Part shown: piece by piece, positions 16,497 through 24,835 of the stretch
Position numbering within the stretch: position 1 is the stretch's first letter
How the letters are laid out: every line of letters begins with the position of its first letter
NCBI GenBank assembly: GCA_902806085.1
Contig: CADCVH010000069.1
Span: forward strand, 1 to 64,000
Reading direction: 5' to 3'
DNA: 64,000 nt
DNA from: an uncultured Rubrobacteraceae bacterium
GTDB taxonomy: Bacteria > Actinomycetota > Rubrobacteria > Rubrobacterales > Rubrobacteraceae
Program-made: the position numbers and the translations under genes
Notes under the pieces: generated by a model
Told to the model about the DNA's origin: nothing
What the model saw: the letters and a program-made list of their open reading frames with translations, nothing else
The model's database searches: none

Positions 16497-17888
16497 TCAC
16501 CCTCCGTTCCGCGTTCGGGCTTCCAGCGGCAGCCGCACCGCGAAGCGCGTCCCCTCCGGCCCACTGTGCATAGAGATGTCCCCTCCGTGCCCCGCGACCG
16601 CCCTCCGCGCGACGTCGAGCCCGAGCCCGGCCCCCGAGCCGACCTCTTTTGTCGTGAAGAACGGCTCGAAGACGCGGCCCTTTATCTCGGGCGGCATCCC
16701 CGGCCCGTCGTCCGAGACCTCCACCACGACCGCCTCCCCGTCCCGGAACGCCCTCACCCGGACGCTCCCCCCGCCCGCCACCGCGTCCGCGGCGTTGTCC
16801 AAAAGGTTCGTCCAGACCTGGTTCAACTCGCCGCCGTTGCCCGGCACCTTCGGCAGGCCTTCCTCGTAGTCCCGCGCGACCGCGACGCCCTTGAGCTTGT
16901 GGCCGAGGATGGTGAGGGTGTTCTCGATACCCTGCACGACGTCTACCTCTACCCGTACCGGCCGGTCCATGAAGGTGTACTCCTTCATCGCCCCGACCAG
17001 GTGCGAGATGCGGCCGATGCTCACGGAGAGTTCTTGCGTAAGGCCCGTGAGCTCCAGCGTCCCCGCGAGCCACCGCACGGCCCCGGGGAGCTCTTTCTCG
17101 GAAGGGGTGGATAGGCCTTCGAGGTCCCGCTCTTCGACACCGGCGGCTGCGAAGGTCGGGGCGAGGTCCCGGGCCTCATCGACGCCGCGATCTTCGAGCC
17201 AGAGCGCGAGGTCGTCCTCGGTGTCGCTCAGGGAGAGCGGGTCCGGCGTCGCGGTGGGGCGGGCGGAGACCTCGCCCAAGAGGTCTGCGAGCCGTCTGCG
17301 GCCCTCGGGGGAGAAGCGGGCGTCGTGTTCGAGGGCGCGGAGTTGGGCGGTGAGGATGCCGGCGCCGAGCTCCTCGGAGGCCCGGCTGGCCGCGGCGGCG
17401 GGGTTGTTGAGCTCGTGGGCGAGGCCGGCGGAGAGCTTGCCCAGAGCCGCGAGCTTCTCGTGCTGGCGGAAGGCCCGCTGGGTGACCCTCATGCGCCGCG
17501 CCAGGCCGGAGATGAAGGCGTCGGCCGCCGCCGGCTGCTCCACGGCGACGCGCCGGAAGGTCTCCGAGTCTATCTCCAGGACGCGGGCGGGGGAGAGGGC
17601 GCGCGCCCGGTGGATGGATCTCCTGCCCGTGAGCACCGCGAGGCCGCCGGTGAACTCGCCGGGTCCGTGGGTGAGGAGCCGGGTCTCCTCGGCACCGTCG
17701 AGGCGTGAGATCCCGACCTCCCCCCCGACGACCACGTAGAAGCTGTCCACCACACCCTTCTCGTCGAAAAGGTAGTCGCCCTCCTCCAGCCGCAACTCCC
17801 TGCCGTACCCGTAGAGGGCCCTGACCTGATCTTCCGTCAGACGCTGCTCTTCCTGGTCGTCCCGCGTCTCGCCCGGGGCGCGCATCAT
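16497..17888 (-). CDS. cNMP-binding-domain histidine kinase 1
   Basis: The 463-residue cytosolic kinase has an N-terminal cyclic-nucleotide-binding fold (about 15-130; FYVVVGGEVGISRL and the turn GPGEFTGGLAVLTG). The H box GLAHELNNPAAA follows with His158. A roughly 115-residue insert contains LALWLEDRGV, then RISHLVGAMKEYTFMD. The ATPase domain has N box NQVWTNLLDNAADAV (356-370), G1 DDGPGM, F box FEPFFTTKEVGSG and G2 GLGL. All kinase motifs are present. ATG 17888 is chosen for its ggagg and ATGA overlap with kinase 2. It is the last of three tandem paralogues. Confidence 0.88.
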   Translation of the reverse strand: MMRAPGETRDDQEEQRLTEDQVRALYGYGRELRLEEGDYLFDEKGVVDSFYVVVGGEVGISRLDGAEETRLLTHGPGEFTGGLAVLTGRRSIHRARALSPARVLEIDSETFRRVAVEQPAAADAFISGLARRMRVTQRAFRQHEKLAALGKLSAGLAHELNNPAAAASRASEELGAGILTAQLRALEHDARFSPEGRRRLADLLGEVSARPTATPDPLSLSDTEDDLALWLEDRGVDEARDLAPTFAAAGVEERDLEGLSTPSEKELPGAVRWLAGTLELTGLTQELSVSIGRISHLVGAMKEYTFMDRPVRVEVDVVQGIENTLTILGHKLKGVAVARDYEEGLPKVPGNGGELNQVWTNLLDNAADAVAGGGSVRVRAFRDGEAVVVEVSDDGPGMPPEIKGRVFEPFFTTKEVGSGAGLGLDVARRAVAGHGGDISMHSGPEGTRFAVRLPLEARTRNGG

Positions 17889-19339
17889 CGTCCGGCCTCC
17901 AGGGACCATTCGACGTCCATCGCCTCCCCGCCGCCCGCCGGCCCGTCCACCGGCAGGCGGACCTCGAAGCGCGTGGCCCCGGGCTCGGAGACGACGTGGA
18001 TGTCGCCCCCGTGGCGGCCGACCACGATCCTGTAGCCCACGTCCAGGCCGAGCCCGGTGCCGGAGCCGACGTCCTTAGTCGTAAAGAACGGCTCGAAGAT
18101 GCGGCCCCGGATGGCCTCGGGGATGCCGGGCCCGTCGTCGGTGACCTGCACGAGCACCCGATCCCCCTCGCAGGCCGTCCTGAGCCCGATGCGCCCGCCC
18201 GAGTCCCCGACGGCGTCGACGGCGTTGTCCAGCAGGGCGGTCCAGACCTGGTTCAGCTCGCCGCCGTAGGCCGCAACGCGCGGGAGGTCGGGGTCGAGGT
18301 CGCGCCCCACCTCCAGCCCGCCGAGCTTGTAGCCGAGCACCGAGATCGTGTCCTCGAGGCTCCGGTTCACGTCCACGTCCTGCAAGGGCGCCCGGTCCAT
18401 GTACGAGTAGCCCTCCATCGTGCGCACGATCTCCGATACGCGGCCCGCGCCTCCTTCCACCTCGTCGAGAAGCCCCGAGACCCCGATCGCCGCCTCCAGG
18501 TACCGAAGCGCGTCCCCGCGCACCCCGGACGGCACCGATTCGGAGAGGGCGTCGAGGTCTCCTGTACCGACTCCCGCGTCCGCGAAGGTCGGCGCCAGCT
18601 CCCACGCGTCGGCGAAACCCCGGTCCTCCAGCCAGAGGGCCAGCTCCTCTTCTTTCGCGCTCTCCTCCAGGGCATCGACGGCCCCCGGGGTCCCGGCGCC
18701 GGAGGTGCCGGCGACGAACTCCTCCAGGGCATCCAGGGCACGCGGGTCCAGCTCGCCGCGGGCGGCGGCTTGGGCGAGGCCCGAGCCGAGGGAGCGCAGC
18801 CTGGCGAAGCTCTCCCTCAGGTCTTCGGCGGAGCGGCGGGTCGCGGAGGCGGGGTTGTTCAACTCGTGGGCCAGGCCGGCGGCGAGGGTGCCGAGGGAGT
18901 CGAGCTTCTCGCGCTGGCCGGTGACGGACTGGAGGATCTGGACGCGTTCGGCCATCGTTTGCAGGATCTCGTGGCTGAAGGAGGCGTTTTTGGAGAGCAG
19001 CCGGCGGAAAAGGTCGTTCGGGATCAGGAACAAACGGCAGTCGGTTAGCGCCCGCCCGGAGGCCATGAAGGGCGAGCCGGCGAGCAGCGGCACCTCGGCG
19101 AAGAAGTTCCCCGGCGTGTAGACGTTGAGGACCGTTTCCCCGCCGTCCGAAGTCCTCTTCGTGATCCTGAGCTCCCCATCGAGGATCACGTACAGGTGCT
19201 CGACGGGCTCCCCCTCCCGCCCGTTGGCCTCCCCGGCCCGCACTACCTTCTCCGACCCCTCCTCCAGAACGCGCCCGAGCTCCTCCTCCGAGAGCCCGTC
19301 AAGGAGCGGCACCCGGCGCAGTTCGTCTAGCGTCGTCAA
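17885..19339 (-). CDS. cNMP-binding-domain histidine kinase 2
   Basis: The 484-residue paralogue of kinase 1 has the same order: a CNB domain (about 5-130; LYVILDGELRITKR, PGNFFAEVPLLAG), H box GLAHELNNPASA (His158), and an insert with LALWLEDRGFADAWELAPTF. RVSEIVRTMEGYSYMD, N box NQVWTALLDNAVDAV, DDGPGI and FEPFFTTKDVGSGTGLGL follow. The CNB pocket looks more complete than in kinase 1, with FFAEVPLL resembling the phosphate-binding cassette F-GE-ALL. The TTG start overlaps the stop of kinase 3 (TTGA). Its stop overlaps the ATG of kinase 1. Confidence 0.88.
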   Translation of the reverse strand: MTTLDELRRVPLLDGLSEEELGRVLEEGSEKVVRAGEANGREGEPVEHLYVILDGELRITKRTSDGGETVLNVYTPGNFFAEVPLLAGSPFMASGRALTDCRLFLIPNDLFRRLLSKNASFSHEILQTMAERVQILQSVTGQREKLDSLGTLAAGLAHELNNPASATRRSAEDLRESFARLRSLGSGLAQAAARGELDPRALDALEEFVAGTSGAGTPGAVDALEESAKEEELALWLEDRGFADAWELAPTFADAGVGTGDLDALSESVPSGVRGDALRYLEAAIGVSGLLDEVEGGAGRVSEIVRTMEGYSYMDRAPLQDVDVNRSLEDTISVLGYKLGGLEVGRDLDPDLPRVAAYGGELNQVWTALLDNAVDAVGDSGGRIGLRTACEGDRVLVQVTDDGPGIPEAIRGRIFEPFFTTKDVGSGTGLGLDVGYRIVVGRHGGDIHVVSEPGATRFEVRLPVDGPAGGGEAMDVEWSLEAGR

Positions 19340-20757
19340 GGCGTCTCCCCCCCGGCGGGCGTTATGGGCAGCCTCACCTGGAAGCGGGTCTCGCCGGGCC
19401 GCGACTCGACCCGGATGTCCCCGCCGTGGTCGTCGACCACAACCCGGCGGCTGATGTCCAACCCGAGGCCCGTCCCCTTGCCGACGTCCTTGGTTGTGAA
19501 GAACGGCTCGAACATCCGCTCTCTCACATCTTCTGGGATACCGGGCCCGTCGTCGGAGATCTCGACGAGGACACGACCGTTCTCGCGGCCGGCCCGCACC
19601 CCTATCTTCCCGTGGCCTTCGACGGCGTCTATTGCGTTGTCAAGGAGGTTCGTCCAGACCTGGTTGAGCTCTCCCGCGTGGCCGCAGACGGGCGGCAGGT
19701 CCTCCTCGTAGTCCTTTACGACCTCGACGTCGCCCTTCTTGAGCTTGTGGCCGAGCATGACGAGGGTGCTGTCCAGGCCGGAGGGCACGTCCACCTCCTT
19801 TGAGGCCGCCTTGTCCATGTGGGTGTAGGTCTTGATCGCCTTCACCAACTCGGAGACGCGCCCGGAGCTCGCCTCGATCTCCCCGAGCAACTCCTCCCCG
19901 GCCAACTGCGCCGCGAGCCAACCCAGCACCTCCCCCAGCGCCTCCTCCGGGACGCGCCCCGACAGCCCGTCGAGCCAGGCCGTGTCCAGCCCCGCGCCGG
20001 CGAGGGTGGGGGAGAGGTCCCATCCGTCCGCCACGCCCCGGTCCTCCAGCCAGAGCGCCACCTCGTCCTCGAGGTCGCTGCGCTCCAGCGAGTCCAGCGC
20101 CGGCGCGGTCCGGCCCGCCACCTCGTTGGGAAGTTCGGCCACGAAAGACCGTTGCGCGGCGTCGAGCGGCAGAGCCCCGAGCTTCGCCGCCCGCTCGGAG
20201 GCCTCGCGGAAAGCCTGGCGGGCCTCGGCGGCGGCGCGGTTTATGGCGGCGGCGGGGTTGTTGAGCTCGTGGGCGAGGCCGGCGGCCATGGTGCCTAGAG
20301 AGATCAGCTTCGCGTGCTGCTGGCTTACGGACTCGTGCAGTTCGGCGCGCTCGACGGAGGTGGCGAGGATGCCGCGCAGGACCTCCGGGCAGGTTCTGAG
20401 CATCTCCCAGAAGGAAGGCCCGTCCAGTCTGAGAAGCTTCGTTTCGGTCGTGGCGCGGCCGGTGGTGGGGTAGGGGGCGTCGAGGACCATGATCAGCTCG
20501 GCGAAGATGGAGCCTTCGCCGAGCGTAACGACGAAGATGTCCTCCCCGCCGACCCTGCGGGTCCACTCCGTCTCGCCTTCGATGACGACGTAGAAGCCGT
20601 CCGGGGGGTCTCCCTGTCGGGCGATGACGCCCCCGGTCTCCAGCCGGACCTCTTCGCCGCGCCCGGCGATCCAGGCCAGCTTGTCGTCGGGAAGATGCCG
20701 GAAGAGCGGCACGGATCGCAGGCAGTCGAGGGCGCGGGCGGGCTCGACCTTACCCAC
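19336..20757 (-). CDS. cNMP-binding-domain histidine kinase 3
   Basis: The 473-residue paralogue begins with a CNB domain (about 8-135; GFYVVIEGETEWTRRV, LGEGSIFAELIMVLDAP). H box GLAHELNNPAAA (His163) follows, then an insert with VALWLEDRGVADGWDLSPTL, and RVSELVKAIKTYTHMD. The ATPase motifs are NQVWTNLLDNAIDAV, DDGPGI and FEPFFTTKDVGKGTGLGL. It lies one base after the response regulator fusion, so it is the most likely cognate kinase. GTG 20757 follows gggaggtgtagg. Sequence divergence among the three CNB halves suggests different ligands or partners. Confidence 0.88.
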   Translation of the reverse strand: MGKVEPARALDCLRSVPLFRHLPDDKLAWIAGRGEEVRLETGGVIARQGDPPDGFYVVIEGETEWTRRVGGEDIFVVTLGEGSIFAELIMVLDAPYPTTGRATTETKLLRLDGPSFWEMLRTCPEVLRGILATSVERAELHESVSQQHAKLISLGTMAAGLAHELNNPAAAINRAAAEARQAFREASERAAKLGALPLDAAQRSFVAELPNEVAGRTAPALDSLERSDLEDEVALWLEDRGVADGWDLSPTLAGAGLDTAWLDGLSGRVPEEALGEVLGWLAAQLAGEELLGEIEASSGRVSELVKAIKTYTHMDKAASKEVDVPSGLDSTLVMLGHKLKKGDVEVVKDYEEDLPPVCGHAGELNQVWTNLLDNAIDAVEGHGKIGVRAGRENGRVLVEISDDGPGIPEDVRERMFEPFFTTKDVGKGTGLGLDISRRVVVDDHGGDIRVESRPGETRFQVRLPITPAGGETP

Positions 20758-20758
20758 C

Positions 20759-22420
20759 CTACACCTCCCTCAAGTACTGGTGGACGAACTGGACGGCGAT
20801 GGAGCCCTCGCCGACCGCGGAGGCGCAGCGTTTGATCGAGCCGTGGCGCACGTCCCCGGCGACGAAGATGCCTGGCACGCTCGTCTCGAGCAAGAACGGG
20901 TCCCTGTCCGGCCGCCACCCCTTCGGCCGCTTGCCGTTGGTCATGAGGTCCGGCCCGGAGAGGATGAAGCCGCGCCCGTCGCGCTCGACGAGGCCGTCGA
21001 GCCAGCCCGTCTTCGGCGCCGCCCCGATAAAGATGAACAGGGAGTTCGCGGGAACGGTCTCGGTCTCCCCTGTCGCCGAGTTCGTGATCGAGACCTTATC
21101 CAGGTGCTCCTCGCCTTCGACGGCGGAGACGCTGCTGTTGATGAGGACTTCTATGTTCTCCCGGTCCTCGATCTGCTTTACCAGATACTCGGACATGCTC
21201 TTCCTGAGGTTGTCCGAGCGGCAGAGGAGGGAGACCTTGCGGGCCTGCCCGGAGAAGAACATGGCCGCCTGGCCGGCCGAGTTCGCGCCGCCGACGATGT
21301 ACACGTCCTCGTCGCGGCAGGAGAAGGCTTCGGTCTGGGCGGCGCCGTAGTAGACGCCGCGGCCGGTAAGCGCGTCGGCGCCGGGGACGTCCAACTTGCG
21401 GTAGGAGACGCCGGTGGTGACGATGAGGGCGTAGCAGGAGATCTCGGTCCCGTCGGCGAGGGTCACGATCCTGTACGGGTCCTCCACCCGCACGCCGCTG
21501 ACCTCCTGGGGCGTCAGTATCTCGACCTCGAACCTGCGGGCCTGGTCCACCGCCCGGCGCGCGAGGTCCCCGCCCGAGAGCCCCGCCGGAAACCCGAGGT
21601 AGTTCTCGATGCGGCTGCTCGTCCCTGCCTGCCCGCCCGGCGCCTCCCGCTCCACGAGCACCGTGCTCAGCCCCTCGGACGCCCCGTACACCGCCGCCGC
21701 CAGCCCCGAGGGGCCGCCGCCGACGATCACGAGGTCGTAGAACTGCTGCTCGGCGCGGGTCTGGAGCCCGATCCTGCCCGCTATCTGCACGTTCTCCGGC
21801 GCCTCGTCGTAGGACCCGTCCTCGTACACCACGAGCGGCAGCCTCGGTGTCCCGTGGTCCGCGCTCGCCACGACCTCCCGCGCCTCCTCGGACCCCTCCA
21901 CGTCCATCCACCTGTAGGGCACCCGGTTGCGGGCCAGGAAGTCCCGCGTCCGGTGCGACTCGGGTGACCAGCGGTCCCCGACCACCCGGATCCCCTCGAA
22001 CGGAGGCCGATAGTCCGCCCGCCAATCCGCCAGCAGCTCGTCCAGGCTCGGGTAGAGGTTCTGGTCCGGCGGATCCCACGGCTTCTGCAAGTAATAGTCC
22101 AGCCCGACCTCGTTGATGGCCCGGATGGCGGCTTCCGTGTCCGAGTAGGCCGTCAGCAGAGCCCGCTTGGCGTCAGGATACCGTCCGATCGCCTCCTCCA
22201 GAAACTCCACGCCCGTCATCTTCGGCATCCGCTGGTCCACCAGAAAAAGCGCCACGGGGTCCCCGCGCAGCTTCAGCTTCCCTAAAGTGTCGAGCGCCGA
22301 CTCGCCTGACTCGGCCCGTAAGACCCGGTACTCCCGGGCGTACCGCCGCCTGAGGTCCCGCTCCACCGCCCGCAGGACCTGGGGGTCGTCGTCCACCGCC
22401 AGTATGACCGGCTTAGCCAT
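20759..22420 (-). CDS. fused response regulator / thioredoxin reductase-like flavoprotein
   Basis: This 553-residue protein has three parts. Residues 1-125 are a receiver domain: acidic pair DDD at 10-12, phospho-acceptor Asp62 in FLVDQRMPKMTG, Thr90 and Lys113. Residues 142-222 look like a thioredoxin/glutaredoxin fold with WSPESHR where a CxxC would be. Residues 228-553 are thioredoxin-reductase-like, with FAD motif DLVIVGGGPSGLAAAVYG and NAD motif VYIVGGANSAGQAA. The usual CxxC of the reductase is absent (GAAQTEAFSC), so it is probably a redox or NAD(P)H-linked output rather than a disulfide reductase. It is first in the operon. Confidence 0.88.
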   Translation of the reverse strand: MAKPVILAVDDDPQVLRAVERDLRRRYAREYRVLRAESGESALDTLGKLKLRGDPVALFLVDQRMPKMTGVEFLEEAIGRYPDAKRALLTAYSDTEAAIRAINEVGLDYYLQKPWDPPDQNLYPSLDELLADWRADYRPPFEGIRVVGDRWSPESHRTRDFLARNRVPYRWMDVEGSEEAREVVASADHGTPRLPLVVYEDGSYDEAPENVQIAGRIGLQTRAEQQFYDLVIVGGGPSGLAAAVYGASEGLSTVLVEREAPGGQAGTSSRIENYLGFPAGLSGGDLARRAVDQARRFEVEILTPQEVSGVRVEDPYRIVTLADGTEISCYALIVTTGVSYRKLDVPGADALTGRGVYYGAAQTEAFSCRDEDVYIVGGANSAGQAAMFFSGQARKVSLLCRSDNLRKSMSEYLVKQIEDRENIEVLINSSVSAVEGEEHLDKVSITNSATGETETVPANSLFIFIGAAPKTGWLDGLVERDGRGFILSGPDLMTNGKRPKGWRPDRDPFLLETSVPGIFVAGDVRHGSIKRCASAVGEGSIAVQFVHQYLREV

Positions 22421-22497
22421 GCTGCCCCACCCTTCGAAATGCGATCGTTAAATGCTTGTTTCAGCCCCGAATACGCGCTTCAAGGGCGCTGGAAAAA

Positions 22498-22503
22498 ATT
22501 GTA
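22498..22503 (-). promoter_or_regulatory. extended -10 promoter for the signalling operon
   Basis: On the minus strand the sequence reads TGCTACAAT, an extended -10 element, about 75 bases before the response regulator start. No good -35 is seen at 17 bp. It sits in the only AT-rich patch of the 137-bp gap between the hydrolase gene and this operon. Confidence 0.4.
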
Positions 22504-22557
22504 GCACTGCTGACAACTAGCCATTTGGGTGGGTCTTCGTGGAACGGTTTTCGGGCT

Positions 22558-23199
22558 TTAGGAGAGCTTCGGCAGCGTTTCGGAGATCCAACCCCTCGCT
22601 TCTTCGAGCTCTTCGTAGGTGAGCGGGTGCCCCACGTTCTTCCAGCGGAGGTCGAGGTCGGCGCCGGCTTCCTGGAGGATTCCGGCCAGGCGCTCGGTGT
22701 TGTCCGGCGGGATCATGGTGTCCCGGCGTCCCGCCGCAAGGAAGACGGGCATCCCGGTGAGGTCGGGCGTCTCCTCGGGCTCGAACGGGACCATCGCCCG
22801 GAAGAGGACGGCGGCGCGCAGGAGGTCCGGGTGGAGCAGCATGAGGCTCGCGGCGATGTTGGCGCCGTTGGAGTAGCCGACGGCGACGAGCTTCCGGCGG
22901 TCGAAGCCGTATTCGTCGGCGGCCTGGCCCACGAAGGCGGCGAGCTCGTGGGTGCGGAAGAGGAGGTCTTCGTGGTCGAAGACGCCTTCCGCTAGGCGGC
23001 GGAAGAAGCGGGGGGCGCCGTGTTCGGAGACCTTGCCGCGGGGGCTCAGGATGGCGGCGTCGGGGAGGAGCTGTTTGCCGAGCGGGATCAGGTCGTCCTC
23101 GTTCCCGCCCGTCCCGTGCAACAGCAGCAATGTGATACCGGAGCCGTCCCGCTCCCCGGGTAGGTAGTTGTGGACGAAGCCCGCCAGCTCGGCGCTCAT
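22558..23199 (-). CDS. alpha/beta hydrolase, carboxylesterase/phospholipase type (MhqD-like)
   Basis: The 213-residue hydrolase has the oxyanion loop LLLLHGTGGNEDDLIPLGKQ (24-43), nucleophile elbow GYSNGANIAASLML, Asp in GRRDTMIPPDNTERL, and catalytic His in WKNVGHPLTYEEL. The short cap-less form resembles the esterase/phospholipase group that includes Bacillus MhqD. It overlaps the preceding dioxygenase gene (ATGA) and so is co-translated. The pairing suggests detoxification of quinones or catechols, as in the mhq system. That link is inferred from family resemblance and gene order. Confidence 0.82.
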   Translation of the reverse strand: MSAELAGFVHNYLPGERDGSGITLLLLHGTGGNEDDLIPLGKQLLPDAAILSPRGKVSEHGAPRFFRRLAEGVFDHEDLLFRTHELAAFVGQAADEYGFDRRKLVAVGYSNGANIAASLMLLHPDLLRAAVLFRAMVPFEPEETPDLTGMPVFLAAGRRDTMIPPDNTERLAGILQEAGADLDLRWKNVGHPLTYEELEEARGWISETLPKLS

Positions 23200-24143
23200 G
23201 CTCCCTCCTTGCCGGGCACGCGGAGCGGGGTGAGGACCTCTTCGATCTCGCCCCTACGGGCCTCCAGCCAGGCCGGCAGCCTGATCTCCTCGCCCAGGTG
23301 TTCGGGGTCCTCATCCGCGGCGAAGCCGGGCGGGTCGGTGGCGATCTCGAACAGGACCCCGCCGGGCTCGCGGAAGTAGACGGACCGGAAGTAGTTGCGG
23401 TCGAGCACGGGCGTAACGTCGTAGCCGAGACCCTCTATCTCTTCGCGCACGGCCAGGTGCGTCTCCTCGTCCGGAACCCTGAAGGCTATGTGGTGGACGG
23501 TGCCGACGCCCGTGTTTCCCCTCGGAAAGTCCGTCGCGTCCATCACGTCGACCAGGTTGCCGGGGCCGCCGTCGCCCGCGGCGAGGCGCACCCTGTTCTC
23601 CGCCTCGTCCACCCGCCGGAAGCCGAGGTGGTTCGTCATCAACTCGATGGTGCGTTCGGCGTCGCGGACGGCGAGGGCGGCGTGGTGGAAGCCCCGGACG
23701 GAGTGCTCGGCGGGGGTGGGGCCGTCGTGGCCAGCACGCGTGTCGCTTGAGGCCACGATCTCCAGCCGCAGGCCGTCCGGGTCTTCGAAAGCGAGGACCG
23801 TGTCGCCGAAGCGGTCGCGGGGCTTCTGGAAGCGGACGCCGTGCTCGACGAGGCGCTGCGTCCAGAAGCCGAGGGAGGTTTCGGGGATGGAGTAGGAGGT
23901 CGTGATGACCTGGCCCGATCCGATCCGGCCTTTGGGGGCTCCCTCCCAGGGGAAGAAGGTCATTATGGTGCCCGGGGCGGCGTTGCCGTCGCCGTAGTAG
24001 AGGTGGTAGGTGCCGGGGTCGTCGAAGTTGACGGTCTTCTTGACCAGCCGGGTGCCGAGAACGCCCGCGTAAAAATCCACGTTTCGCTGCGGCCCGCCGC
24101 TTATCGCCGTTACGTGGTGGATGCCCGATGTTCCCGCGCTCAT
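23196..24143 (-). CDS. ring-cleaving dioxygenase, glyoxalase/VOC family (MhqO-like)
   Basis: This 315-residue protein has two VOC modules. The first starts GIHHVTAISGGPQRNVDFYA (metal His near residue 10), and the second starts VRGFHHAALAVRDAERTIEL. Further ligands are suggested by VGTVHHIAFRVPDEE and the C-terminal GGVLFEIATDPPGF. The family cleaves hydroquinone or catechol-type rings using Fe(II). Its length matches MhqO/MhqA-type enzymes (about 310). It is first of a two-gene operon with the hydrolase. ATG 24143 begins the conserved domain. Confidence 0.85.
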   Translation of the reverse strand: MSAGTSGIHHVTAISGGPQRNVDFYAGVLGTRLVKKTVNFDDPGTYHLYYGDGNAAPGTIMTFFPWEGAPKGRIGSGQVITTSYSIPETSLGFWTQRLVEHGVRFQKPRDRFGDTVLAFEDPDGLRLEIVASSDTRAGHDGPTPAEHSVRGFHHAALAVRDAERTIELMTNHLGFRRVDEAENRVRLAAGDGGPGNLVDVMDATDFPRGNTGVGTVHHIAFRVPDEETHLAVREEIEGLGYDVTPVLDRNYFRSVYFREPGGVLFEIATDPPGFAADEDPEHLGEEIRLPAWLEARRGEIEEVLTPLRVPGKEGA

Positions 24144-24206
24144 CTGTCCCCCGTCTCTGCTACTTCTCCGTACGCCGCCGGCATGTTACCACCCTCGCCT
24201 CGAAAC

Positions 24207-24315
24207 CTCGTCAAGAACGCTGGGCTCTATCGCGTTCCTGGTGAAAGCGATCCGAGATCGACCGGAACGCCCGGATGAGGGACCGATTGCTACATGGTAC
24301 CAACGCGTTGCTACC
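24207..24315 (+). repeat. 109-bp dispersed repeat, copy B
   Basis: This copy aligns end to end, without gaps, to the reverse complement of 1275-1383 (24 mismatches by eye). It ends in GGTACCAACGCGTTGCTACC, a 20-bp near-palindrome with one unpaired position. It lies upstream of the dioxygenase gene and ends where the GGDEF relic begins. Confidence 0.75.
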
Positions 24316-24616
24316 GGATGACGGCCTTCTCCAGGCACTCGAGCGACGGATTCGGGGCTCGGCTTTCGCGGATCACCAGGTGTCCGACAGAGCCCGGTTC
24401 ACGTCCACCACCCCGGGCGTGATGAGGCCCCCGCCGCGCCCTGGCCGCCTCCTCGGCCAGGCGCTCCTCTCCCCGCCTGCGGTTCGGGAGGCCCGTGTGG
24501 TGGTCGGTGCCCGAGAGCCCCTCCAGCGAGCGCACCGTCGAGTCCATGTGCTCGGCGGCGTAGCGCACGTCGGCCATGAGCCTGCCCGCCTCGTCCTTCG
24601 CAGGCTCGAGGAGCAA
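24316..24616 (-). pseudogene. GGDEF-domain fragment
   Basis: The minus strand reads MDSTVRSLEGLSGTDHHTGL then PNRRRGEERLAEEAARARRG, the usual lead-in of a GGDEF domain (LTDHLTGLPNRR). Continuing in the next frame gives VVDVNRALSDTW and then a stop, matching the following DVDRFK-VNDTWGH block. A one-base shift and early stop show decay before the GGDEF motif. It may be a leftover copy of a neighbouring diguanylate cyclase. From 24617 to 24835 I see nothing more. Confidence 0.6.
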
Positions 24617-24835
24617 GGGGGCGAGAGGGGGAGACCTCGGCCGGGCGGGAAGGTCCGGAACCGGAGCGACAGCCCGCGCTCTTCGTCGAGGGGGAAGCGC
24701 CGCGAGTCGCGCCGCGGGAGTTACTGGGTTCCGGGCTCAGGGACCTGGCCATCGATCGCGGCCTCACCCTAAGACGGTCGAGGGCCGGCCGGGTCGGCCC
24801 GAGGAGTAGGCGTGTCGCGACGCGGCGTGCCATCC

